Assembly: GCF_029637605.1 (NCBI RefSeq)
Contig: NZ_CP121261.1
Coordinates: 3,224,001-3,288,000 of the forward strand
Reading direction: 5' to 3'
DNA from: Achromobacter spanius
Lineage (GTDB): Bacteria; Pseudomonadota; Gammaproteobacteria; Burkholderiales; Burkholderiaceae_B
Length of the DNA stretch: 64,000 nucleotides
The notes under the pieces were generated by a model that saw only the letters and a list, made by a program, of their open reading frames with translations, was not told the DNA's origin and made no database searches. Numbering within the stretch: position 1 is the stretch's first letter; every line of letters begins with the position of its first letter. The position numbers were made by a program, and so were the translations under genes. Shown here one piece after another: positions 8,075-16,434 of this stretch.

Positions 8075-9607
8075 CTACCGTCGCTGCAACAAGGCTTTGC
8101 GCAGCCGCAGCACCGCAGCCTCGATCTCGTGCTCCGCCAGCGACGCATACCCCAGCAGCCATCCTTCCAGCCGATCCGCGCCCGCATACAAGCGGCTGAT
8201 ACCCGGCAGGACCAGGCCGGCTTCGGCCGCTTGGCGGATGGTCTTGGCTTCGGACCATCCGGGCTGCAACAAGCACGGCACCTGTAGTCCACCGGGCGGC
8301 CTCACGGCGGTGGCGATGCCCGCCAGATGGCGTCCGATCGCGTCCTGCATGCAAGCCCGCCGCGCCGCATACAGCTTGCGCATCGCGCGAACGTGCGCGT
8401 TGTAGTGCCCGTCTTCCATGAAGCGCGCCAGCGTCAGTTGCTGCACCTGCGGCGTATGGCCGTCCATGATGCTGCGCGCCCGCGAGAACGTACTGACCAA
8501 CTCGCGCGGCAATGCCATGTACCCCATACGCAGTCCGGGATACAGCGTCTTGCTGAAGGTGCCCAGATACAAGGTCCGTTGAAACTGGTCCACGCCCTGC
8601 ACGCAGGCGGTGGGCACGCCGTCGTAGTGGAATTCGCTGTCGTAGTCGTCTTCGATGATCCACCTGCCCTGTTCATGGGCCCCGCGCGTCAGCATCAGCC
8701 GGCGTTCCAGCGACAAGGTGGCGCCTGTGGGATATTGATGCGACGGCGTCACGTAAACGCAGTGGGCGCCGCTTTGGTCCTGGCGCAGCAGGTCCATGCG
8801 GATGCCTTGCGCGTCCACGTCGATCGGCACGACTCGAGCTTGCGCCGCCTCAAACGCCTTGCGAGCGCCGAAGTAGCCGGGGTTCTCCATCAGGATGGGG
8901 CCGTCCGCATCCACCAGCAGTTGCGCGCACAGGTACAGCGCCTGGCGGGTGCTGCTCAACACCAGGATCTGGTCCGCCGACACCCGGGCACCACGCTCCA
9001 GGTTCAGGTAGGCAGCAATCGCGTGGCGCAACGGTTCCGCGCCTTGCGGGTCGCCATGCAGCAACGCGCTGGCGCGATGGTCCTTCACCACCTGCCGCTG
9101 CAAGCGTTCCCAGACTTCGGAGGGAAAGGTGCGCGTTTCGGGCAGGCCGGTGGCGAAGGCCTGGACGGCCCGGTAGTCCGCCACGCCGCCGCTGTCATGG
9201 ATCTTTTGGCCGCGCTGGCTCAGGCCGGCCCCAGCCAGTGCTGCCGGAGTCTGCGCGCCGGCCACGCGACGCGGCGGCATGCGCCGGCCCGCCGCACCTT
9301 GCAGCACCGCGCCCACCGTGTCGGACACGTAGCTGCCCGAGCCTTCGCGCCGGACGATGTAGCCATCGCGGTGCAGCTGCACATAGGCGTTTTCGACGGT
9401 ATCGCGCGCGACACCCAGGGATAGCGCCAGCCCGCGCGTGGCGGGCAGCTTCACGCCCGCACCCAAGGCCCCGTCCAGGATCAACGCGCGTAGGGCCCGC
9501 TGGATGCGCTGGTGCAGATCCAGACGCTGAAACTCGGCGTCGCCCATCCGCATCTTGAGTGTGTCGAGCTCAAACGTTTTTACCGTGGGGTGCGGTCTCG
9601 TTGACAT
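8075..9607 (-). CDS. MocR/PdxR-type regulator (GntR HTH fused to aminotransferase fold)
   Basis: A 510-residue chimeric regulator. Residues about 28-100 form a GntR winged helix (KLPATRGLALSLGVARDTVENAY, GYIVRREGSGSYV). Residues about 150-505 form a fold-type I aminotransferase domain with IIEDDYDSEFHYDG and TFSKTLYPGLRMGY, in which Lys353 is the expected PLP-binding lysine. MocR proteins sense PLP or amino-acid adducts and control vitamin B6, GABA or amino-acid genes. No pdxST or gab genes are adjacent, so its target is unknown. GTG and ATG alternatives exist near the start; 9607 gives the usual linker before the HTH. Confidence 0.85.
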   Translation of the reverse strand: MSTRPHPTVKTFELDTLKMRMGDAEFQRLDLHQRIQRALRALILDGALGAGVKLPATRGLALSLGVARDTVENAYVQLHRDGYIVRREGSGSYVSDTVGAVLQGAAGRRMPPRRVAGAQTPAALAGAGLSQRGQKIHDSGGVADYRAVQAFATGLPETRTFPSEVWERLQRQVVKDHRASALLHGDPQGAEPLRHAIAAYLNLERGARVSADQILVLSSTRQALYLCAQLLVDADGPILMENPGYFGARKAFEAAQARVVPIDVDAQGIRMDLLRQDQSGAHCVYVTPSHQYPTGATLSLERRLMLTRGAHEQGRWIIEDDYDSEFHYDGVPTACVQGVDQFQRTLYLGTFSKTLYPGLRMGYMALPRELVSTFSRARSIMDGHTPQVQQLTLARFMEDGHYNAHVRAMRKLYAARRACMQDAIGRHLAGIATAVRPPGGLQVPCLLQPGWSEAKTIRQAAEAGLVLPGISRLYAGADRLEGWLLGYASLAEHEIEAAVLRLRKALLQRR

Positions 9608-9708
9608 GCCAGGGTGCCGATTGGGGAAAAGGCGTCAACTTTACCCCGCCGCTGGCCATCGGATCATGGCGCAGCGTACTTCCCGCCCTACCGCCCAGCC
9701 GGAATCGA

Positions 9709-10158
9709 TCAGGGTGCTACCTGATAGCCACGCTGCTGCATGCAGGTGGCATAGGCGGAAGACGTCTGACTCGCGTCTTGCCTGTCGTCGCGGCGGTCCT
9801 GGCGCTGGCGCGAGCCGCCCACGACCGCGCCGGCCACGGCCGCGTCCTTGGCCTGGTTTTGTCGGTATTCCTGCTTGACGTCGTCATCCACGCGGTCATA
9901 GACCTCTTCATGTTGCCGGCCGCGTGCGCCTGCCACCGCCGCGCCCGCCACCGCGCCTGTCGCGGCTCCTCGGGCACGGCCGCCCGACGGCGTGCTGTCC
10001 GCGCTGCTGGTGCCGCCAGACTGCGCCTGACACGCGGCGATGTCCTGTTGCATGAGTTCGGAAGATTGCCCTTTCAATGGCGTGACGGTTTGTGCCGTGG
10101 CGCTGAAGGCCAGCGTCGAGAGCAGAAAGGCAGCGCAGGGAATGATGGATTTTTTCAT
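9709..10158 (-). CDS. Exported glycine-zipper protein
   Basis: A 149-residue protein with a Sec signal (MKKSIIPCAAFLLSTLAFSATAQ). The centre holds two glycine-zipper stretches, GAATGAVAGAAVAGAR and AAVAGAVVGGSRQRQ, separated by an acidic helix, and the end has ATCMQQRGYQV, a common ending in YMGG/glycine-zipper proteins. Such proteins sit in the outer membrane or periplasm and are often stress-related; the exact role is unknown. ATG 10158 is chosen for the signal peptide and GGAG. That ATG and ribosome-binding site lie inside a perfect hairpin. Confidence 0.72.
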   Translation of the reverse strand: MKKSIIPCAAFLLSTLAFSATAQTVTPLKGQSSELMQQDIAACQAQSGGTSSADSTPSGGRARGAATGAVAGAAVAGARGRQHEEVYDRVDDDVKQEYRQNQAKDAAVAGAVVGGSRQRQDRRDDRQDASQTSSAYATCMQQRGYQVAP

Positions 10159-10202
10159 TGAAAACTCCACACTTTTGGTTGGTAACCCTGGAGTTTTCAA
10201 TG
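10156..10202 (-). promoter_or_regulatory. 14-bp perfect stem enclosing ribosome-binding site and start codon
   Basis: On the minus strand the leader contains CATTGAAAACTCCA (10202-10189), a 19-base loop, and then TGGAGTTTTCAATG (10169-10156), an exact reverse complement. The second arm holds the GGAG ribosome-binding site and ends in the ATG of the glycine-zipper gene. Folded, the stem would hide both. It may be a translational switch (thermometer or ligand-controlled) or, as DNA, a dyad operator. Confidence 0.7.
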
Positions 10203-10360
10203 TAGCCCCGCCCACCGCGCGGGTGCGGGTAGCGGGATACCCAAGATTGGGTATGGCGCATTTATCGGCAAACCCGCGCAAGCGCCATGCCTGCCGGCCG
10301 CGGGCAACACGGCCGGCTTCGCGTGCTAGCCTCACGCTATCTCCCGCCCCACTTCCAGAG

Positions 10361-11446
10361 ATGAAATCCTTTCTCCAGTCCGAGAAATTCCTGTTGCTGG
10401 CATTCGCCGTTGCCGCCGCGGGGTACGCACTTGATACGCAGCTAGGCGGCTACGGTCGACTGGTCAGCACCACCGAAACGGCCATACTGATCGGCGCCAT
10501 TCTTTGCGCATCGCTAAGCGTGGCGCGCCACGCCGAACGCATCGCGCAAAAGCTGGGCGACCCTTACGGCAGCATGATCCTGACGCTGTCGGCGGTCTTG
10601 GTGGAAGTCATCGTGCTGGCCATCGTCTCGTCCAAGGGTGGCTCGACCACGCTGGTGCGCGACAGTATCTATTCAGCCGTCATGCTGGACATCAACGGCA
10701 TCTTGGGTGTGGCGGCGCTGATCGGCGGATTCAAGCACGGCGAGCAGTCCTACAACGATGATTCCGCGCGCACCTATAGCGTGATGATCCTGACCGCGGT
10801 GACCGTGTCGATGATCATCCCGGAGTTCGTGCCGATGCCGGACTGGCGTGCGTACAGCGCCTTCACCATCGTGGCGATGCTGCTGCTATACGGCGTGTTC
10901 CTGCGCATGCAAACCGGCCCGCACAGCTACTTCTTCAGCTACAGCTATCCCGAAAAAAAGACGCGCCGCAACCAGCCTGCCGCCAGCCAGTCCAGTTGGC
11001 GTCCGTCAGCCGCCATCATGGCGGCCGGCATCATCGCAGTTGGCGCCCTGGCCGAATTGATGTCGCATTCGCTGAACCGCAGCCTGAAGGATGTTGACGT
11101 GCCCATTGGCCTGGTGGCGCTGATCGTGGCGGGCATTTCGGCGGCGCCGGAGATGCTGACCGCGCTGCGCGCCGCCCTGGCCAACCGCATGCAGTCGGTC
11201 GTGAACATCGCGCTGGGCGCTTCACTGTCCACGGTGATCCTGACCGTGCCCGCCATGGAAGCCATGGCCTTGATCTCCGGCCAGCGCATCGACATGGCGA
11301 TGACGCCCGTACAAACCTTGATGATGCTGGTGACGCTGCTGGTGGCCGCCATCAACCTGAACGACGGCCAGACCAACGCCATCGAAGGCATGACGCACTT
11401 CGTGCTGTTCGGCACGTTCCTGATGCTGTTGGGGCTGGGTCTGTAG
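10361..11446 (+). CDS. chaA: Calcium/proton antiporter of the ChaA/CaxA family
   Basis: A 361-residue inner-membrane protein, close to the 366 residues of E. coli ChaA, which exchanges cytoplasmic Ca2+ or Na+ for protons. It has about eleven hydrophobic segments. Two cation-binding repeats are visible: LSAVLVEVIVLAIV with VMLDINGILG, and ALIVAGISAAPEMLTALRAALANR with NIALGASLSTVIL. ATG 10361 starts the family-like N-terminus; AGAG lies close upstream. Its 3' end is overlapped by the antisense end of the alpha/beta hydrolase gene by 225 bases. Confidence 0.83.
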   Translation: MKSFLQSEKFLLLAFAVAAAGYALDTQLGGYGRLVSTTETAILIGAILCASLSVARHAERIAQKLGDPYGSMILTLSAVLVEVIVLAIVSSKGGSTTLVRDSIYSAVMLDINGILGVAALIGGFKHGEQSYNDDSARTYSVMILTAVTVSMIIPEFVPMPDWRAYSAFTIVAMLLLYGVFLRMQTGPHSYFFSYSYPEKKTRRNQPAASQSSWRPSAAIMAAGIIAVGALAELMSHSLNRSLKDVDVPIGLVALIVAGISAAPEMLTALRAALANRMQSVVNIALGASLSTVILTVPAMEAMALISGQRIDMAMTPVQTLMMLVTLLVAAINLNDGQTNAIEGMTHFVLFGTFLMLLGLGL

Positions 11447-12415
11447 GCGCGGGCCGTCGGGTACGGAACACGCCGGTGCTTCCGGCTTGAACGCCGCGCG
11501 CATTGCCTGCCCCGCCAGCTTGAACAAAGTCCGCGCGGCGGGTGTCAGCCCCAGCATATGCATGCAGGCATGGATCATGCCCGGCAATCGGCAGGCGTTC
11601 GCCGCCACGCCGCCGTCGCGCAGGCGCTGCGCATAAGCTTCGCCCTCGTCGCGCAAGGGGTCGTATTCGCTGACCAGCACGGTGGCGGCGGGCAAGCCGG
11701 CCACCGTCTCCACCCGCAACGGCGATGCATAGGGCGATGCGCCATCTGATTCGTTCAGCAGGTAGGTAAACCAGCAGTACCGCATGACCTCTTCGGTCAG
11801 GAAAAAATTGCGGCCGAAGTCCTGGTACGACTGCGTGGTGAACGCATAGTCCATCACCGGATAGAACAGCAGTTGGTGGGCGATTGCCGGCCCGCCCTGG
11901 TCCCGCGCCATGATCGCCACGGCGGCCGCCAGGTTGCCGCCCGCCCCATCGCCGCAAACGACAAGCCGCCGTTCATCAATGCCCAGCACGTCAGCGTGGG
12001 CGCTGACCCATTGCAGTCCGGCGTACACGTCTTCGACCGACACGGGAAACTTGTGCTCGGGTGCCAGCCGGTAATCCACCGAGTACACCTTGCAGCGGGT
12101 GGCGTTGGCCAAGGCGCGGCACGGCTTGTCGTACAGATCAAGCGAACCCTGGAACCACCCGCCACCGTGCGCGAACACGATGGCGGGCATGGCCTTCTTT
12201 TTTCCGCATCGGGCTGGCGTATAGGCCCTGATCCGCAACGGCTGCCCGTCGTGGCACGTCGCCTGCAAGTCCGCGACGGCATCCACGGCCTCTGTTTCGC
12301 CTTGCAAGGCGCGCAGCCTGATCTCGGTCGCGGCGCGGATCTCTTGCAGAACCATCGGCGTGGACATGCTGGACAGCTTGACCAGGAATGCGCTGATGTG
12401 AGGGTCGACGGCCAT
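11222..12415 (-). CDS. Hormone-sensitive-lipase-like alpha/beta hydrolase lacking its nucleophile
   Basis: A 397-residue HSL (family IV) esterase homologue. HGGGW at 83-87 is the oxyanion motif, YRLAPEHKFP at 115-124, YDPLRDEG gives the acid Asp252 and GMIHAC gives His282. The nucleophile elbow reads GDGAGG instead of GDSAGG: codon 157 (11945-11947) is GGG, so the catalytic serine is missing. The family normally ends near residue 310-315, but no stop occurs until 11222, so about 74 extra residues are read antisense to chaA. The protein is probably an inactive or repurposed fold, or a decaying gene. GGGAGG precedes the ATG. It is last in a minus-strand gene run. Confidence 0.75.
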   Translation of the reverse strand: MAVDPHISAFLVKLSSMSTPMVLQEIRAATEIRLRALQGETEAVDAVADLQATCHDGQPLRIRAYTPARCGKKKAMPAIVFAHGGGWFQGSLDLYDKPCRALANATRCKVYSVDYRLAPEHKFPVSVEDVYAGLQWVSAHADVLGIDERRLVVCGDGAGGNLAAAVAIMARDQGGPAIAHQLLFYPVMDYAFTTQSYQDFGRNFFLTEEVMRYCWFTYLLNESDGASPYASPLRVETVAGLPAATVLVSEYDPLRDEGEAYAQRLRDGGVAANACRLPGMIHACMHMLGLTPAARTLFKLAGQAMRAAFKPEAPACSVPDGPRLQTQPQQHQERAEQHEVRHAFDGVGLAVVQVDGGHQQRHQHHQGLYGRHRHVDALAGDQGHGFHGGHGQDHRGQ

Positions 12416-12503
12416 GTTCGGGCCTCCCGCAATGGTTGTTGGTCAGTGGCGGCCCGCGTCGCTTTGATGGGCAAGCGACGCGGGCGTGGCCGCCTGACAC
12501 GTT

Positions 12504-13253
12504 TCAGGTCAGCGCCATCCCGCCATCCACCCGCAAGACGACGCCGGTGATGAAGCTGCTGTCGTCCGACGCCAGGAACAAGGCGGCGCGCGCCAGCTCG
12601 TCCGGGGTCGCCATCCGCCCCAGCGGAATGGCCGAGGCCATGCCCTGTTCGAACGCCGCGCGGTTGGCGTCCGCCACGCCCAGCTTTTCCAGGATGGGGG
12701 TGTCGGTGGGGCCGGGGCTGAGCACGTTGACGCGAATCTTTCGGCTCTTGAATTCCAGGGCCCAGGCCCGCGCGAAGGCTTCGACGGCCGCTTTCGAACC
12801 GGCGTAGACCGCGTGGTTCTCCAGCACCTTGGTGCTGGCGATTGAGCTGGTCAGGATGATGCTGCCGCCATCGCGCATGACCGGCAACGCCTTGGTCACA
12901 CCAAAGAACAGCGCCCGCGTGTTGACGCCGAACTGGCTGTCGTAGCTGTCCACGCTGACCGCCGTGGACGGTTCGATGTGGTTCATACCGGCGTTGGCCA
13001 TGTAGATGTCGATGGGGCCGAAGCGTTCATGCACCTGTGCCATCAGGCGGTCGTGCGTGGCCAGGTCGGCCACGTCGCCCACCACGCCGAAGGCGGACGC
13101 GCCAAGCGCTTCCACGGCGTGGTCCACGGCCCCTTGCCGCCGCCCAAGGATCGCGACGCGCGCGCCTTGGGCCACAAAGGCCTGGGCCGTGGCAAACCCG
13201 ATGCCGCTGTTGCCGCCCGTGATGACGGCTGTTTTTCCTGCAAGCTTCTTCAT
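12504..13253 (-). CDS. Classical SDR-family oxidoreductase
   Basis: A 249-residue NAD(P)-dependent short-chain dehydrogenase/reductase. It shows TGGNSGIGFA (about residues 12-21), NAGMNH, LTSSIAS with the catalytic serine, YAGSK with the Tyr and Lys pair, and the C-terminal VVLRVDGGMALT. GRRQ after the second strand suggests NADP(H). The substrate is not predictable. AAGGAAT precedes the ATG. It lies 38 bases after the metallo-hydrolase and 88 bases before the altered esterase, so it is probably part of the operon read from the promoter near 15.38 kb. Confidence 0.88.
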   Translation of the reverse strand: MKKLAGKTAVITGGNSGIGFATAQAFVAQGARVAILGRRQGAVDHAVEALGASAFGVVGDVADLATHDRLMAQVHERFGPIDIYMANAGMNHIEPSTAVSVDSYDSQFGVNTRALFFGVTKALPVMRDGGSIILTSSIASTKVLENHAVYAGSKAAVEAFARAWALEFKSRKIRVNVLSPGPTDTPILEKLGVADANRAAFEQGMASAIPLGRMATPDELARAALFLASDDSSFITGVVLRVDGGMALT

Positions 13254-13291
13254 GTGTATTCCTTCATTGAACTCAACGGGCGGCGTGGCGC

Positions 13292-14209
13292 TTAGAAGTC
13301 CCAGATGACGGGCACCCAGCGATAGGCGTCGCCTTCCACTGCGATGCGACCGACGGACGGGAACGGCAAGTGCGCCGCCACCAGCAGCCCACGGTTCTGC
13401 GCCAGTTCTTCGAACAGGCCGATGCGCACGCGCGTCGATTCTTCGGGATCATGTTCAAAACCGTTCTGCCATTCGGGGTGGTCAAAGCCCACCGGAAACA
13501 TGGCGTCGCCGGCAAAGGTCAGGCGTTCACCGCCCGACACCAGGTCGACGACAGAATGCCCGGGCGTGTGGCCGCCCGTCACGCGCACGAAGACGCCTGG
13601 CGCCACTTCATGCTTGTCCTGGAAGATGTGCAGGCGGTCGCGGTATTCGTTGTAGAAAGCGGTGGCGGTGGTCTTGAGCACCGCCGGCACCGGATTGGGC
13701 ATGACGGTTTGCGAGAAATCGGGCGAGGTCCAGAAGTCGACTTCGGCCGCCGACACGTGGATGCGCACGTCGGGACGCAAGCGCCGCTTTACCTCGTCGA
13801 CCAAGAGGCCGCCCACGTGGTCCATGTGCATGTGGGTGATGATCACGTCGGTGACCGACTCCAGCGCGATGCCGGCGGATTCCAGGCGTTGCGGGAACAT
13901 CCCCGCACGCGGAAAGCCCGGAAACTGACCGCCCAGGCCGGCGTCGATCAGAATGGTCTGCTTGCCGCTGCGCGCCACCATCACGTTCAAGGGCCAGTCG
14001 AACGCGTCGGGCGGCATGAACATGTAGTCCAGCCAATTCGCCAGCTCGGCGGGGTCAACGTTGGTGGCCATGGTGGAGGTGGGCAGCGGCAGCACGCCGT
14101 CGCTGACGACCATTGCGTCAATATCGCCCACTTGAACGGCGTAGCGGGAAGGGACCAGATCCACGGGTTGGTGGGCGTTGGCTTCTTGGATGTTGTCAGT
14201 GGCAAACAT
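13292..14209 (-). CDS. Metallo-beta-lactamase-fold hydrolase
   Basis: A 305-residue MBL-fold protein. ITHMHMDHVGG provides the HxHxDH metal motif, GGHTPGHSVVDL the next histidine, TFAGDAMFP the bridging aspartate and AAHLPFP a terminal histidine, so a dinuclear zinc or iron site looks complete. The arrangement resembles lactonase-like MBL proteins, but the substrate is not determined. The ATG at 14209 with AGGAGA upstream is clearly the start. It follows the chloroperoxidase-like hydrolase by 110 bases in the same direction. Confidence 0.87.
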   Translation of the reverse strand: MFATDNIQEANAHQPVDLVPSRYAVQVGDIDAMVVSDGVLPLPTSTMATNVDPAELANWLDYMFMPPDAFDWPLNVMVARSGKQTILIDAGLGGQFPGFPRAGMFPQRLESAGIALESVTDVIITHMHMDHVGGLLVDEVKRRLRPDVRIHVSAAEVDFWTSPDFSQTVMPNPVPAVLKTTATAFYNEYRDRLHIFQDKHEVAPGVFVRVTGGHTPGHSVVDLVSGGERLTFAGDAMFPVGFDHPEWQNGFEHDPEESTRVRIGLFEELAQNRGLLVAAHLPFPSVGRIAVEGDAYRWVPVIWDF

Positions 14210-14277
14210 GGCAAATCTCCTGAGGGGCGGCCGAGCAGGCCGCAATGAAGAGGGGGGGGTGATGAACAGCGGTAAAG

Positions 14278-14300
14278 CACTGCGGCTAAGCACCGCAGTG
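14278..14300. other. 8-bp perfect stem-loop between hydrolase and MBL genes
   Basis: CACTGCGG (14278-14285), a 7-base loop and CCGCAGTG (14293-14300) pair perfectly in the 110-base gap between two minus-strand genes. No T-run follows, so it is more likely an RNA-processing or stability hairpin than a full terminator. Confidence 0.5.
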
Positions 14301-14319
14301 AAGAGGCCCCGTCGCGCGA

Positions 14320-15345
14320 TCAGGCGCGCAGGAAGGCAAGCAGGTCGGCGTTGATGCGGTCTTGCATCGTGGCGGTCAGGCCGTGCGGCGCGCCGGGGTA
14401 ATAGAGTTCCTTGGCGTGCTTGACCAGCCGCGCGGCCTTCTTGGCGGAGTCGTGCAGCGGCACGATCTGGTCGTCTTCGCCGTGCATGAAAAGGGTCGGC
14501 ACCGTGATCTTCTTCAGGTCTTCCGTGAAGTCCGTTTCAGAGAACGCCTTGACGCATTCGTAGGCGTTCTTCTGGCCGCTTTGCATGCTCCACAACCAGA
14601 ACTGGTCCAGCATGCCCTGCGACACTTTGGAGCCATCGCGGTTGGCGCCGTAGAAGGGCACGGCCAGCTCTTTGTAGAACTGCGAGCGGTCGCCGGCCAC
14701 GCCCTTGCGGATGCCGTCGAACACTTCAATAGGCTGGCCGCCAGGGTTGGATGCGGACTTGAGCATCACCGGCGGCACCGCGCCGATCAGCACGGCGCGG
14801 GCGACACGCTTGGCGCCGTGACGGCCGATGTAGCGCACCACTTCGCCGCCGCCCGTGGAGTGGCCGACCATCGTGATGTTCTTCACATCCAGCGCGTCAA
14901 GCAGTTGCGCCAGGTCGTCGGCGTAGGTGTCCATGTCGTTGCCGGACGAGGGCTGCGCCGACCGGCCGTGACCGCGACGGTCATGCGCGATGACGCGAAA
15001 GCCATTCTGCGCCAGGAAGTGCATTTGCCCATCCCAGGCATCCGCGTTCAGCGGCCAGCCGTGCGAGAACGTGACGACCGGGCCGTCGCCCCAGTCCTTG
15101 TAGTAAAGCTGCGTGCCGTCTTGGGTGGTGAAGGTGCTGGATGTCATGCGTGTGCCTTGGGTGGATTGCGGGTTGCGTGGACTGAGTTGCGAACTGGCTT
15201 GCGCGCCAAGCGCGAAAGCGCTGGTCGCCAGCGCCGCGCTGCCGGCAAGCAGCGTGCGGCGGGTGGCGCTGTGGGTGGCGCTGTGGGTGGCGCTGTGGGT
15301 GGCGCTGTGGGTTGAGTTGCGGGTGGTGTTGTGGCTGTCGGTCAT
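14320..15345 (-). CDS. Alpha/beta hydrolase, non-haem chloroperoxidase-like, with export signal
   Basis: A 341-residue protein. From about residue 68 it matches chloroperoxidase/arylesterase-like hydrolases: [34 protein letters not shown] with nucleophile Ser163, HGEDDQIVP with the acid and PGAPHGL with the histidine. Before this comes an unusual extension: four THSA repeats, a twin arginine, and a hydrophobic stretch ([19 protein letters not shown]) like a Tat or Sec signal. AAGGGG precedes the ATG at 15345. It is the first gene after the promoter at 15380-15448, so it heads the run down to 11.2 kb. Role in oxidative detoxification is inferred from its neighbours. Confidence 0.83.
   Translation of the reverse strand: MTDSHNTTRNSTHSATHSATHSATHSATRRTLLAGSAALATSAFALGAQASSQLSPRNPQSTQGTRMTSSTFTTQDGTQLYYKDWGDGPVVTFSHGWPLNADAWDGQMHFLAQNGFRVIAHDRRGHGRSAQPSSGNDMDTYADDLAQLLDALDVKNITMVGHSTGGGEVVRYIGRHGAKRVARAVLIGAVPPVMLKSASNPGGQPIEVFDGIRKGVAGDRSQFYKELAVPFYGANRDGSKVSQGMLDQFWLWSMQSGQKNAYECVKAFSETDFTEDLKKITVPTLFMHGEDDQIVPLHDSAKKAARLVKHAKELYYPGAPHGLTATMQDRINADLLAFLRA
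15261..15308 (-). repeat. Four 12-bp tandem repeats coding for (THSA)4
   Basis: Four perfect copies of GGGTGGCGCTGT on the plus strand (15261-15308) lie in the N-terminal region of the hydrolase gene and encode THSA repeats just before the RR of its signal sequence. Copy-number change stays in frame and would alter only the length of the region before the signal. Confidence 0.88.
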
Positions 15346-15379
15346 GTGTGCCCCTTGGGTGGAAGAAGATGACGAGCGA

Positions 15380-15448
15380 ATCGTAGGTCTGGCCTCCGAG
15401 GCGCGGTAGGTCCTCATCGGGAAGCGCACTGTTGTGCCGTGGACACCA
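15380..15448 (-). promoter_or_regulatory. LysR-type promoter of the hydrolase-MBL-SDR gene run
   Basis: On the minus strand: palindrome TGGTGT-N7-ACAACA (15448-15430), CCTACCGC (15410-15403) and CTACGAT (15386-15380), followed by TCGCTCGTCATC. Exactly 43 bases separate the palindrome from CTACGAT. The same spacing and elements occur at 15468, 17344 and 20972. If TACGAT is the -10, the palindrome is centred near -66, the usual LysR recognition position. Confidence 0.65.
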
Positions 15449-15467
15449 ATGCACAAGGCCCGCGAAT

Positions 15468-15536
15468 TGTTGTCGCGCGCACAACACCATGCGTCCTTTG
15501 CCACGCCTACCGCATCGCGCGCCGCGTCTCTAGCAT
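15468..15536 (+). promoter_or_regulatory. LysR-type promoter facing the DedA gene
   Basis: Palindrome TGTTGT-N7-ACAACA (15468-15486), CCTACCGC (15506-15513) and CTAGCAT (15530-15536), with the same 43-base spacing as the three related promoters. It lies back to back with the promoter at 15380-15448. Together they account for most of the 322-base space between the hydrolase and DedA genes; I see no gene there. Confidence 0.65.
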
Positions 15537-15667
15537 GGGCTTAGTCGTTGCACGACCCGGCCTGCGCAAGCTCGCTTTCTGCAACTTCTGATCCATCTAC
15601 TTCCTACATGATGCGAGGCGAAGAATCGTGAAGACAGATCGTTGCGCCACCTCGACCAGTACCTCCC

Positions 15668-16315
15668 ATGCCGCCGCATGAATGGATCGCGCAATACGGC
15701 GCGCTACTGGTCTTTCTTAACGTGCTGGGCGCGTCGCTGGGCCTGCCTGTGCCCGTCATGCCGACGTTGATCGCGGTGGGTGCCTGCCATGCCGTGCGGC
15801 CGGCCGGTTCGTGGATGGCGGCCATGCCGCTGTGCCTGATGCTGGGCGCGGCCGTGCTGGCCGGTGTGCTGGCGGACCTGATCTGGTATGTGGGCGGCGT
15901 GCGCTATGGCCCTCGCACGCTGAACACCGTGTGCAACCTGACGTTGTCACGCGATGCCTGCGTCACGAAGACCGAGAAGTTCTTTGGCCGCTGGGGCGTG
16001 CGCCTGCTGATCGTGGCGCGCTTCGTGCCCGGCCTGTCGTTAGTGGCCGTGCCGCTCTGCGGCGCCATGGGCGTGCGCTTGCGGTCTTTCATCTGGCACG
16101 ACTGCGTGGGCGTGGCGCTATGGGCATCGGTGGGCCTGGTGCTGGGCGCCAGCTTCGCGGCGCAGATTCATCAACTGTTGGGTGCGTTGTCGGCGGTGGG
16201 CGGGCAGGCGCTGATCGGGCTTGGCGTACTGGCGGCGACGTATCTGGCGTACCGCTGCGCACGGCGCGTGCGGCGGTCCCGGACGCAGGGCAAGCCGCCC
16301 ATTGGCACGCGTTAA
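15668..16315 (+). CDS. DedA-family membrane protein
   Basis: A 215-residue membrane protein of the DedA/SNARE-associated (VTT) family, whose members are linked to undecaprenyl-phosphate or phospholipid flipping and membrane homeostasis. It shows GLPVPVMPTLIAVGA, an N-terminal membrane hairpin, and then EKFFGRWGVRLLIVARFVPG followed by VPLCGAMGVRLRSF, the conserved F/YGxxxxxxxRFxPGxR segment of DedA. The end is basic (CARRVRRSRTQGK). Its 5' leader is long (about 125 bases) if the LysR-type promoter at 15468 is used. It precedes the ECF41 gene by 120 bases. Confidence 0.8.
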   Translation: MPPHEWIAQYGALLVFLNVLGASLGLPVPVMPTLIAVGACHAVRPAGSWMAAMPLCLMLGAAVLAGVLADLIWYVGGVRYGPRTLNTVCNLTLSRDACVTKTEKFFGRWGVRLLIVARFVPGLSLVAVPLCGAMGVRLRSFIWHDCVGVALWASVGLVLGASFAAQIHQLLGALSAVGGQALIGLGVLAATYLAYRCARRVRRSRTQGKPPIGTR

Positions 16316-16434
16316 CGTGGCAACTGGACATGACAAGCCAGCCCGCGCGCGGCGTCTTCGCGCTTGTCGCCACCTGCGCGCTGCGGCAAAATACGTGGCT
16401 TCACGCCTCCCTTCCCCGGGCGTTGGCTCCCCCC

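Noticed and set aside
9595..9708. Possible extra gene downstream of the glycine-zipper gene
   Set aside because: Open frames here are short, overlap the MocR start on the other strand and show no ribosome-binding site or family motif.
16329..16356. CATGACA-N17-CGTC before the ECF41 gene as an autoregulatory promoter
   Set aside because: Only four of seven -35 bases match and the spacing is 17 rather than 16. Too weak compared with the exact site at 17942.
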